Assembly (NCBI GenBank): GCA_947367725.1
Contig: CANBFZ010000006.1
Span: 1-16,550, forward strand
Length of the DNA stretch: 16,550 bases
Reading direction: 5' to 3'
From: an uncultured Eubacterium sp.
Lineage (GTDB): Bacteria > Bacillota > Clostridia > Peptostreptococcales > Anaerovoracaceae
The notes under the pieces are model-generated. The model did not search any database and had not been told where the DNA came from. It saw nothing but the letters and a program-made list of their open reading frames with translations. This document shows, piece after piece, positions 8,001 to 14,148 of this stretch (position 1 is its first letter; each line of letters starts with the position of its first letter). A program made the position numbers and the translations under genes.

Positions 8001-8083
8001 GCACATATCTTTTATGAGATGGCAGGGGATCGATTGATTTAGAATCGTTTCCTTTTCGCCCAGAAGTTATGAAAGAAAGCACG

Positions 8084-8115
8084 GAGCCCATGGATCTGTA
8101 ATGGTCCATGGGCTC
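8084..8115. terminator. Strong hairpin between convergent genes
   Basis: GAGCCCATGGA (8084-8094) and TCCATGGGCTC (8105-8115) form a perfect 11-bp stem with a 10-nt loop. Only patchy T-tracts follow on either strand. Its position between the hydrogenase (plus) and the ATPase (minus) suggests a shared, possibly bidirectional, transcription end. Confidence 0.45.
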
Positions 8116-8190
8116 TATTCTGTATTGTTTCCATATGGAGAATCTGTGAAAAAAAGTGTTACTTTGATAATACGTATAGTTTCTACAACA

Positions 8191-9543
8191 TTAACTATGT
8201 GTTTCAACTTGACGTTGTTCCAATGCCAGTCCAATCAGCCGATCCGTCTGGTCAGCCATAAATAGAGGAATATTGAGCACATCATTGTCTAGCTTCAAAT
8301 TGTCCAGCGAGAATCGCACACGAAGCTTGACTTGATTCGGGAACAGCTCTTTGAATTTCTTTAGGCTCTTGCTGGTGGTGTTGGTCTCGGACTTAACCTC
8401 TACAGGGAAAATATCATTCTCCCGCTGGATAAGGAAATCTACCTCATAGGGTGGATTATTCTGGTTCCAGTACCGGGGAACCACTTCAAACTGCGTGATT
8501 AAGGTCTGCAGCACAAAGTTCTCAGTTAGTGCACCTTTGAACTCGGTGAATAAACGATTGCCTTCTCCGAAGGCCGTAGGCGTCAACTGCGCCAGACGAC
8601 GGAGTAATCCTACATCCACCAGATATATCTTAAATGCAGACAGGTCATCATAGGCAGTTACTGGCAGGCCGGGCGCGGTGCTGCGGTAGATTTTATGTAC
8701 CAGCCTGGCATCTACCAGCCATTGCAAAGCATCCTCATATTCCCGGGCGCGTGCTCCCTCTTTAACCACCTTGTAGATAAATTTCTTATTTTCCCTTGCC
8801 AGTTGGGACGGTATGGACTTCCAGATCATAGAGATCTTCGGGAATTCGTTGAGATTGGGGTGCTTGGCAAAGTCACGCTCATAAGCACCGATGATCCCGG
8901 ACAAGGCTTCCTGCATAGCAGGAACATCTCTTGCTTCCGTCCACATGAGCACTGGTTCCGGCATACCGCCTGTAACATAGTACATTTTCAATTTTTCATA
9001 GAGTGGATTGAAAAAGGCATCAGGAATCGGCGCAATGGTATCTACGCACTCCAGATATTGGGCTAGATTATCATTGCCGTTGGCGAGTAGAAATTCCATA
9101 AAGGTCATAGGATTGATCTGCATAAAGTTGACTTTTCCCACAGGAAAGGAGGCGGGTTTCGCCAAGGCAATCCCCAGCAAAGAGCCGGCGCAGGCAATGT
9201 GATATTGCGGCGCATTCTCACAGAAATACTTCATAGCGTTAATAACCTTAGGGCAGTCTTGTACTTCGTCAAAGATAATGAGCGTTTTTTCTGGCACAAT
9301 CTTCTGACCACTGGCCAGCATTAAATTCTGTAGAATGCGTTCTACATCTTTGGTGGTCTCAAAAAACTGTTTATATTCCTCGTTTTCATCAAAGTTAAAG
9401 TAGGCTGTATTTTCATAATAACGTCTGCCGAATTCTTTGAGGACCCAAGTCTTACCTACCTGGCGCACACCCTTTAAGATTAGTGGTTTGCGGTAAGGTG
9501 AACTTTTCCAATCCAGCAGCTTATTTAAAATCAATCGTTCCAT
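8191..9543 (-). CDS. AAA_14/DUF4143 family ATPase
   Basis: This 450-residue protein has the common but poorly characterised bacterial and archaeal architecture of an N-terminal P-loop ATPase (AAA_14, PF13173) and a C-terminal DUF4143 (PF13635). Walker A is GVRQVGKT (about 25-32), Walker B LIIFDE (about 88-93) and a sensor-like CAGS lies near 118-121. Near residues 366-383, VDFLI followed by FPVEVKSE resembles a PD-(D/E)XK nuclease core. Two ATGs lie 6 nt apart; GGAGG is 1-2 nt from the first (9549) and about 7 nt from the second (9543), so I use the second. It stands alone between convergent and tandem neighbours with its own promoter. Such genes are often strain-variable, suggesting an accessory role, but the function is unknown. 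Confidence 0.88.
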   Translation of the reverse strand: MERLILNKLLDWKSSPYRKPLILKGVRQVGKTWVLKEFGRRYYENTAYFNFDENEEYKQFFETTKDVERILQNLMLASGQKIVPEKTLIIFDEVQDCPKVINAMKYFCENAPQYHIACAGSLLGIALAKPASFPVGKVNFMQINPMTFMEFLLANGNDNLAQYLECVDTIAPIPDAFFNPLYEKLKMYYVTGGMPEPVLMWTEARDVPAMQEALSGIIGAYERDFAKHPNLNEFPKISMIWKSIPSQLARENKKFIYKVVKEGARAREYEDALQWLVDARLVHKIYRSTAPGLPVTAYDDLSAFKIYLVDVGLLRRLAQLTPTAFGEGNRLFTEFKGALTENFVLQTLITQFEVVPRYWNQNNPPYEVDFLIQRENDIFPVEVKSETNTTSKSLKKFKELFPNQVKLRVRFSLDNLKLDNDVLNIPLFMADQTDRLIGLALEQRQVETHS

Positions 9544-9599
9544 AGACATACCTCCTTCACACTTTTATTAGAGTTATTGTGTTTTGTAATCACATTTTT

Positions 9600-9628
9600 A
9601 TTATATGTGAAACCCATGAAAAATACAA
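9600..9628 (-). promoter_or_regulatory. Possible promoter of the DUF4143 ATPase gene
   Basis: On the minus strand TTGTAT (9623-9628), 17 bp, TATAAT (9600-9605). The -10 is perfect and the -35 weak. The inverted repeat TCACAT (9590-9595) / ATGTGA (9605-9610) surrounds the -10 and could be a regulator site. Confidence 0.5.
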
Positions 9629-9693
9629 CCCATATCACAAAATTATCTTACGCACGTCATCCTTGCCTGTGAAGCATTAGGGTTTTAAGAGGT

Positions 9694-9726
9694 AAAAATG
9701 CAGGCGGCATCATTTGGATGCCGCCT
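9694..9726 (-). terminator. Rho-independent terminator, minus strand
   Basis: A perfect 10-bp GC-rich stem (AGGCGGCATC with GATGCCGCCT, 9702-9711 and 9717-9726) has a 5-nt loop. On the minus strand it is followed by a T5 run (9694-9698). It begins 7 nt past the stop of the F420-ligase-like gene and would end the rnhA unit. Confidence 0.92.
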
Positions 9727-9732
9727 CGTGTT

Positions 9733-10923
9733 TTAGTTGGTATAGTTATCAAAATATCCCTGAATGTAGATAAACGGTGTGCCTTTGTCGCCGCTGCCGC
9801 TGGTCAGGTCGCATAAAGAACCAATCAGGTCTGTCAGTCTTCTAGGCGTGGTGCCTTCTGCCACCATAGCATCGCCCAGCTCTGCATCCTTGTTCTTTAT
9901 GTATTCGCTGATAGCTGCTTTCAGGTCGTCGCCTTTCAGATCTGCGAATTCATTGTCTGCTAGATACTTCAGTTTTACTTCATTTGGAGTGCCGTCAAGA
10001 CCTTTTGTGTATCCCGGAGATACGATAGGATCCGCCAGTTCCCAAATTTTCCCTACAGGGTCTTTAAATGCGCCGTCACCGTAAACCATAACTTCTACCG
10101 TTTTGCCGGTCAGCACATGAATCTTTTTCTGAATGCCGTCAACAAATTCCTGACAGTGGATCGGGAAGAGTTTGACGCTGTTTTCGGTCGCTTTATTGGA
10201 GCCCAGCAGACCGTATTTGTCATTGTAGCCGCTGCCGTCTACGCTGGAAGTCAGAATATCGTCCATGCCCAGCACCACTTCTGCACCGCCTTCTTTCAGC
10301 AGTCTCTTGGATCTTGCTCTAGTATGAATGTCGCAAGTCAGGACATTTTTGGTATAAGCCAGAATGGACTTAGGATTATTGGAGAAAATGACTTCTGCTT
10401 CTGCACCTTCTTCTTCGATGAGTCCTTTGTAATAGTTTACATAGTCCATGCCAGTGAAGGTGTGTTTGGATTTTCCGAAGAGTTCTTCAAACTGAGCCTG
10501 GGTCAGTACGTCGGAATATGGGTTGATTCCTTTTTCGTCTAACAGGTCGATATCCACCAGGTGGTTGCCCACTTCGTCAGATGGGTAACTGAGCATAAGC
10601 ACGACTTTCTTTGCGCCTTTGGCGATGCCGCGCAGACAGATCGCAAATCTATTTCTTGAGAGAATCGGGAAGATCACACCGATGGTTTCTCCGCCAAGCT
10701 TGGCTTTTACGTCTGCAGCAATCTGATCGGTGGTCGCATAGTTTGCCTGCGCTCTTGCCAGGATGGATTCTGTGACAGCCAGAATATCTCTGTCCTGTAT
10801 GGCAAATTCCCCGCAAGATGCTGCGTCCATGACGGTATCGATGACAATCTGTGCCAGATCCTCACCTTCTTTTATGATGGGAGCTCTAAGCCCTCTGGAT
10901 ACTGTTCCTACTTTTCTTTCCAT
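9733..10923 (-). CDS. F420-0:glutamate ligase-like protein, orphan
   Basis: This 396-residue cytoplasmic protein resembles the coenzyme F420-0:L-glutamate ligase (CofE/FbiB, PF01996) superfamily. That enzyme adds glutamate to F420-0 using GTP and divalent metal. The clearest match is the N-terminal RDILAVTESILARAQANY (about residues 44-61), like the GDILVVAQSIVSKAEGR region of CofE. The preceding lead GLRAPIIKEGEDLAQIV also fits. It is longer than archaeal CofE (about 250) and lacks the FMN-binding domain of FbiB. No other F420 gene is present, and clostridia are not known F420 producers, so it probably ligates or binds something else. The ATG at 10923 lies 2 nt after the rnhA stop, with AAAGGAGA inside rnhA, so the two are co-transcribed. 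Confidence 0.7.
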   Translation of the reverse strand: MERKVGTVSRGLRAPIIKEGEDLAQIVIDTVMDAASCGEFAIQDRDILAVTESILARAQANYATTDQIAADVKAKLGGETIGVIFPILSRNRFAICLRGIAKGAKKVVLMLSYPSDEVGNHLVDIDLLDEKGINPYSDVLTQAQFEELFGKSKHTFTGMDYVNYYKGLIEEEGAEAEVIFSNNPKSILAYTKNVLTCDIHTRARSKRLLKEGGAEVVLGMDDILTSSVDGSGYNDKYGLLGSNKATENSVKLFPIHCQEFVDGIQKKIHVLTGKTVEVMVYGDGAFKDPVGKIWELADPIVSPGYTKGLDGTPNEVKLKYLADNEFADLKGDDLKAAISEYIKNKDAELGDAMVAEGTTPRRLTDLIGSLCDLTSGSGDKGTPFIYIQGYFDNYTN

Positions 10924-10925
10924 AT

Positions 10926-11477
10926 TTAAGATTCTCCTTTGATGCGACTGATCCCCATATTTGCCAGTTCATCGGCACGGTTGTTCATCGCAGTAATATA
11001 TTTGAAATCGTCGAAGGAGAAACGGCTTCCGTTCCAGCCGACGAATTTCGTGTAAAGTTTATCAAAGTCCGTAGCTTTGCTGTTCAGGTTTACGTGCCCC
11101 TTTACGCGGAAAAATTTCACGTCGTGCCTGCGCACCAGCGCCAGGAGTTCTTTCCACAAGTCCTGATTTTCTACGGATTTCTTGGCAGCATTGCGCCACT
11201 TGTTTTTTTCCCAGCTTTCATACCATTTTTCGCGAAAACAATTGGAAACGTAAGCACTGTCAGAGAAAACTTCTACGGTTTGTCCATCTCGATTGAGTGC
11301 CTTAAAGGCCTCAATGACTGCGGTCAGTTCCATTCGGTTATTGGTAGTATTGGCTTCTCCGCCAAACATTTCTTTTTTATGTTCGCCGAATTCTAAAATG
11401 GCGCCCCAGCCGCCGGCGTTTTCGCTGCTCTGGTTGCCGGAACAGCCGCCGTCTGTGTAAATTCTCAAAATCATCAT
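10926..11477 (-). CDS. rnhA: Ribonuclease HI with a C-terminal-region insertion
   Basis: This cytoplasmic endonuclease cleaves the RNA strand of RNA-DNA hybrids. The catalytic DEDD set is visible: D9 in YTDGG, E50 in NNRMELTAV, D73 in FSDSAYV and D169 in NNRADELANMG. The protein has 183 residues against about 155 for E. coli RNase HI. The extra length lies between RVKGH (about 124-128) and NNRADE, where about 30 residues containing KLYTKFVGWNG and FSFDDFKY are inserted. The start is the ATG at 11477 with AAAGGGG 6-8 nt upstream (the ATG at 11474 is also possible). An upstream in-frame extension to 11687 is rejected because it runs through the promoter. It is the first gene of a two-gene minus-strand unit. 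Confidence 0.92.
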   Translation of the reverse strand: MMILRIYTDGGCSGNQSSENAGGWGAILEFGEHKKEMFGGEANTTNNRMELTAVIEAFKALNRDGQTVEVFSDSAYVSNCFREKWYESWEKNKWRNAAKKSVENQDLWKELLALVRRHDVKFFRVKGHVNLNSKATDFDKLYTKFVGWNGSRFSFDDFKYITAMNNRADELANMGISRIKGES

Positions 11478-11510
11478 CGGTAACCCCTTTGTAATTTTTT
11501 CACACATACT

Positions 11511-11539
11511 ATTATGCCTTATTTTGTAAAAAAGTACAA
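11511..11539 (-). promoter_or_regulatory. Probable promoter of the rnhA unit
   Basis: On the minus strand TTGTAC (11534-11539), 17 bp, CATAAT (11511-11516). The start is expected near 11504, about 27 nt before the ATG. The -35 is weak. The 245-bp gap 11478-11722 holds this and the yycJ promoter and nothing else that I can recognise. Confidence 0.5.
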
Positions 11540-11679
11540 CGAAAAATTGGTGATTTTCATTGTTTGCGGGAAATTTTTTTGCAAGAGAGTGAAGGTATGG
11601 GATTATATTGATGCACACGTTTCGTCTATAGATATTAGGGGATTTCCATAAATTCATCGTAGCATTGGCTGGGAAAACG

Positions 11680-11688
11680 TGATACAAT
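11680..11688 (+). promoter_or_regulatory. Probable extended -10 promoter of yycJ-rlmH
   Basis: TG-A-TACAAT (11680-11688) is an extended -10 element. No good -35 is seen 16-18 bp upstream, as is common for this class. The start would be near 11695, about 28 nt before the ATG at 11723. Confidence 0.45.
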
Positions 11689-11722
11689 ATTTTTTGTGAT
11701 TTTTAAATGGATGAGGTAAGAG

Positions 11723-12532
11723 ATGGCGTTTCAATTCTGTTCTTTTGCCAGCGGTAGTTCCGGCAACTGCTATTTGGTAAGAAGTGAAAGTACGACAATT
11801 TTAATAGATGTAGGCATTACAGGCAAGCGGATTTTGGAGGGACTTGCCCAACAGAATCTTTCCCCAGAGCAGGTAGATGGGATTCTGGTGACCCATGAAC
11901 ATGTGGATCATGTGAAAAGCCTGAAAATGCTCAGCAAAAAAGCGGAGAATGCGAAGGTCTACGGTTCCACAGGAACGCTGCGAGAAGTCATGGACAAAAT
12001 TGACGGGGCGCAGGCAAGAGCCGCTGGCATTTCTGAACGATTTATCATCGGTGATATTACGGTGGTGCCATTTCGATTATCCCATGATGCGGCAGAACCT
12101 TTTGGCTATTCGCTGCTCCATCAGGGACGACAGCTGACCATTGTCACTGACACCGGCTGCATTTCCGAGGAAATGTTTTCACAGATCGCCCAGGCGGATC
12201 TTTTAGTGCTGGAAGCGAACCACGAAGTAAATATATTGAAAATGGGCGCCTATCCGTATTATTTGAAGCGGAGAATTTTAGGCGATGAGGGTCATCTGTC
12301 CAATGAGGCTGCGGGGGACTGTCTCTGTAGAATGGTGAAAGCGCGGCAAGCCAAAAACCGCATGGAGATGCCGAAGGTGGTACTTGCCCATCTCAGCAGA
12401 AAGAATAACACGCCGGGGCAGGCATATCTGACCATTCGTAATATCCTCTTTGAAGAGGAGCTTTACATAGATAAAGATTTGATGTTGGACATTGCGCCAA
12501 GAGATGAAATCGGAAAAGTGATGGAAGTGTAG
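11723..12532 (+). CDS. yycJ: YycJ/WalJ-type metallo-beta-lactamase-fold hydrolase
   Basis: This 269-residue cytoplasmic metal-dependent hydrolase belongs to the WalJ/YycJ group. In Bacillus and relatives it is encoded with the WalRK cell-wall regulators and has been linked to DNA replication and repair. The N-terminus FCSFASGSSGNCYLV is typical of the group. The metal-binding THEHVDH is at 57-63, SHDAAEPFGY carries a further His near 117, and TDTG and LEANHE follow. A GAGGTAAG precedes the ATG. rlmH follows after 3 bp, a pairing also seen in the Bacillus yyc region, although no walK or walR is present here. Whether the enzyme is an exonuclease in this organism is not known. Confidence 0.9.
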   Translation: MAFQFCSFASGSSGNCYLVRSESTTILIDVGITGKRILEGLAQQNLSPEQVDGILVTHEHVDHVKSLKMLSKKAENAKVYGSTGTLREVMDKIDGAQARAAGISERFIIGDITVVPFRLSHDAAEPFGYSLLHQGRQLTIVTDTGCISEEMFSQIAQADLLVLEANHEVNILKMGAYPYYLKRRILGDEGHLSNEAAGDCLCRMVKARQAKNRMEMPKVVLAHLSRKNNTPGQAYLTIRNILFEEELYIDKDLMLDIAPRDEIGKVMEV

Positions 12533-12535
12533 CAG

Positions 12536-13015
12536 ATGCATATCTCGATTATTTGTATTGGAAAATTAAAAGAAAAATACTGGGTACAGGCGGTGGCAGA
12601 GTATAGTAAACGGCTTTCCGTTTACTGCAGCCTGGATATCATAGAACTGAAGGAGGCGAAACTCCCGGATAAAGCTGGCGCAGCGGAAGAATCAGCGGTC
12701 AAAGAGACCGAAGGCAGAGAAATTCTGAAGCGCCTGAAAGACAATATGTATGTAATCACGCTGGAAGTCAAAGGAAAGATGCTTTCCTCTGAAAAGCTGG
12801 CAGACAAGGTGCAGCAACTGGGACTTTCAGGAAACAGCAATGTTGTCTTTATTATCGGCGGCAGTCTGGGATTGTCGGAGGAAGTCAGTCGCCGCGCAGA
12901 CTTTAAACTATCTTTCTCGGAGATGACCTTTCCACACCAGATGATGCGGGTGATTCTGCTAGAGCAAGTGTATAGAAGTTTTAAAATGATCCGCGGGGAA
13001 ACCTACCATAAATAA
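12536..13015 (+). CDS. rlmH: 23S rRNA pseudouridine-1915 N3-methyltransferase
   Basis: This small SPOUT-fold methyltransferase (159 residues, the usual family size) uses S-adenosylmethionine to methylate pseudouridine 1915 in helix 69 of 23S rRNA on assembled ribosomes. It shows the complete RlmH pattern: ISIICIGKLKEKYW at the start, YSKRLSVYC, the SAM-binding knot VFIIGGSLGLS (about 101-111), and LSFSEMTFPHQMMRVILLEQVYRSFKMI with the invariant C-terminal GETYHK. It begins 3 nt after yycJ, with GGAAGTG near the yycJ stop as its ribosome binding site, so it depends on the yycJ promoter. Confidence 0.96.
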   Translation: MHISIICIGKLKEKYWVQAVAEYSKRLSVYCSLDIIELKEAKLPDKAGAAEESAVKETEGREILKRLKDNMYVITLEVKGKMLSSEKLADKVQQLGLSGNSNVVFIIGGSLGLSEEVSRRADFKLSFSEMTFPHQMMRVILLEQVYRSFKMIRGETYHK

Positions 13016-13030
13016 TTTCGATCTCAGGTA

Positions 13031-13058
13031 TTTACTTTTGTAGAAAATGGATTATAAT
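13031..13058 (+). promoter_or_regulatory. Possible promoter in the rlmH-gntR intergenic region
   Basis: TTTACT (13031-13036), 16 bp, TATAAT (13053-13058). There is no gene downstream on this strand before the terminator at 13174-13204, so any product would be a short RNA. Confidence 0.4.
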
Positions 13059-13082
13059 AAGAATAGTTCAAAATGAACAGGG

Positions 13083-13114
13083 AAAAAAGAAAAACGGAAG
13101 AAATCTTCTTCCGT
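13083..13114 (-). terminator. Rho-independent terminator of gntR
   Basis: On the minus strand a perfect 9-bp stem (13106-13114 with 13094-13102) has a 3-nt loop and is followed by a T-rich tract, T4-C-T6, at 13083-13093. It lies about 145 nt past the gntR stop and is the best terminator for that gene. Confidence 0.8.
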
Positions 13115-13173
13115 GTGGTGGTTTACAGTTTACGTTGCAAGGCTTTTTCCCTGTTTATTCTTGGATATTTGAG

Positions 13174-13204
13174 AAATGTCAAGCATCTGATTGGCATTTT
13201 TTTT
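13174..13204 (+). terminator. Rho-independent terminator of yycJ-rlmH
   Basis: AATGTCAA pairs with TTGGCATT (13175-13182 and 13191-13198, one G-U pair) around an 8-nt loop, followed by eight T (13197-13204). Plus-strand transcripts ending here overlap the 3' end of the gntR transcript by roughly 120 nt. Confidence 0.75.
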
Positions 13205-13257
13205 GCGTGATTTACGTTGCCAGCACAGCGCCTTTACACCGATGATGCAGGAAAAGC

Positions 13258-13908
13258 CTACACGATCATATCGTAGGTTGCGTAATCCGGCATCCAGTGT
13301 ACATCTGCGATGTAATGGAACAAAGTTTCTTTATCTTTTTCTTTAAACAGTTCCAGGATTTTTCTGTGTTCATTGTTGGTCATAGAGAACACTTCTTTCA
13401 GGTTTTCGTTGTTCTGTTCAATATAAGTTTTCTTCAGCAGTTTATTTTTTGTCTTTGCAATGGTATCAATCAAGGTGTTGTTGGCGCACTTGTTGATATA
13501 AAGCTGGTGGAAAATTACCTGCTGTTTGTAGTACATTTCGTAGTTGCCCGAATGAATGGCAAGTTCCATGGCATCGATATAGAATGCCATGTCAGCGTAG
13601 TCCTGTTCAGTTAGACTGTCACATGCCATCTTTGCTGCATAGCCGTCCAAAATGCCGATGACTGCGTAGATTTCTTTTACATCGGTTTGTGTCATCGCCT
13701 TGATCACGAAACCTTTACGCGCACGATTTTCCAAAACGCCTTCGGCAGCCAGCTGAATCAATGCTTCTCTGACTGGTGTGCGGCTGATATTCAGTTCTTC
13801 ACAGATGACGTTTTCATTGACTCTCTTCTCTGGCAGCAGTGCGCCGTCGCGAATCTGTTCCGCAATGTAGTCGTAGACGTGATCTTTTAATGTTTTAAAT
13901 CTTTCCAT
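13258..13908 (-). CDS. FadR/FCD-type GntR transcriptional regulator
   Basis: This 216-residue DNA-binding regulator has an N-terminal winged helix (about 1-70) with the GntR signature SRTPVREALIQLAAEGVLENRARKG split over residues 42-66. An all-helical FCD ligand-binding domain (about 75-205) follows. FCD metal/ligand-type residues appear as FHQ (H134), NEHRK (H181) and HYIADVH (H198/H204). The start is ATG 13908, preceded by an AGGAGAGGG tract; a longer reading to 13974 would run into the promoter. The gene is divergent from the M20/DDAH-like unit, and a repeated 13-bp element covers both promoters. This suggests that it represses itself and that unit and responds to a substrate or intermediate of the pathway. 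The effector is unknown. Confidence 0.92.
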   Translation of the reverse strand: MERFKTLKDHVYDYIAEQIRDGALLPEKRVNENVICEELNISRTPVREALIQLAAEGVLENRARKGFVIKAMTQTDVKEIYAVIGILDGYAAKMACDSLTEQDYADMAFYIDAMELAIHSGNYEMYYKQQVIFHQLYINKCANNTLIDTIAKTKNKLLKKTYIEQNNENLKEVFSMTNNEHRKILELFKEKDKETLFHYIADVHWMPDYATYDMIV

Positions 13909-13936
13909 GATAGTTCCCTCTCCTATCTTAACACTT

Positions 13937-13949
13937 ATATATAATATAT
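13937..13949 (+). repeat. Candidate GntR operator, copy 1
   Basis: ATATATAATATAT overlies the gntR -10 box (13943-13948). The same 13-mer occurs at 14042-14054 and, inverted, at 14069-14081. AT-rich sequence can repeat by chance, but the placement over the promoters favours function. Confidence 0.55.
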
Positions 13950-13971
13950 AACGGCGATAATCTTTCGTCAA
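13943..13971 (-). promoter_or_regulatory. Promoter of gntR
   Basis: On the minus strand TTGACG (13966-13971), 17 bp, TATATT (13943-13948). The -10 is inside the first copy of the 13-bp AT-rich element. The start is expected near 13936, about 28 nt before the ATG. Confidence 0.7.
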
Positions 13972-14021
13972 CAAGATTCGACAAGAAACGCAAATTTATC
14001 TGAAAATGCAGATTCTTCCTA

Positions 14022-14050
14022 TTGACAAAGCAAAAATGCTCATATATAAT
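14022..14050 (+). promoter_or_regulatory. Consensus promoter of the M20/DDAH-like unit
   Basis: TTGACA (14022-14027), 17 bp, TATAAT (14045-14050), a perfect consensus. The start is expected near 14057, leaving a leader of about 92 nt before the ATG at 14149. The -10 is covered by the second copy of the 13-bp element, consistent with strong but repressible transcription. Confidence 0.85.
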
Positions 14051-14054
14051 ATAT
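14042..14054 (+). repeat. Candidate GntR operator, copy 2
   Basis: ATATATAATATAT contains the -10 box of the M20-unit promoter. A bound regulator would block RNA polymerase. It is 105 bp from copy 1, close to ten helical turns, which would allow looping on one face. Confidence 0.55.
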
Positions 14055-14068
14055 CCAAACTCAAAAAG

Positions 14069-14081
14069 ATATATTATATAT
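14069..14081 (-). repeat. Candidate GntR operator, copy 3 (inverted)
   Basis: ATATATTATATAT is the exact reverse complement of copies 1 and 2, about +13 to +25 from the expected transcription start. With copy 2 it forms an inverted pair separated by 14 bp. Confidence 0.5.
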
Positions 14082-14148
14082 TTTATAATTTGTATGATTC
14101 TTTCGGAACATTGTGGTCATGCATTTAGGGAAGAAAGAGGGTTTCGCA

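Larger units (their letters stand above)
13065..13204 (+). ncRNA. Candidate small RNA of about 140 nt
   Basis: A transcript from the promoter at 13031-13058 would run to the T-run at 13197-13204. It could form an outer stem of 12 perfect pairs (AACAGGGAAAAA 13076-13087 with TTTTTCCCTGTT 13144-13155) enclosing a 9-bp hairpin (13094-13114), with a separate terminator hairpin after it. I see no open reading frame with a ribosome binding site and do not recognise a known RNA family. The inner hairpin is also explained as the gntR terminator on the other strand, so the case is modest. Confidence 0.3.

Noticed and set aside
10117..10542. A 141-codon plus-strand frame opposite the F420-ligase-like gene
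   Set aside because: Its Phe/Val-rich product is what the antisense of an acidic protein would give, and there is no ribosome binding site or motif.
9733..10923. Evidence for coenzyme F420 biosynthesis
   Set aside because: Only one distant ligase-like gene is present and no CofC, CofD or FO synthase is seen, so naming the pathway would be over-interpretation.
11478..11687. N-terminal extension of RNase HI to an upstream ATG
   Set aside because: The extension crosses the predicted promoter and ribosome binding site and lacks similarity to RNase HI, whose fold begins at ILRIYTDGG.
13065..13204. 6S RNA or a known riboswitch in the rlmH-gntR gap
   Set aside because: I see no long rod with a central bubble as in 6S RNA. 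No gene follows on the plus strand for a riboswitch to control, and part of the structure is explained by the gntR terminator.
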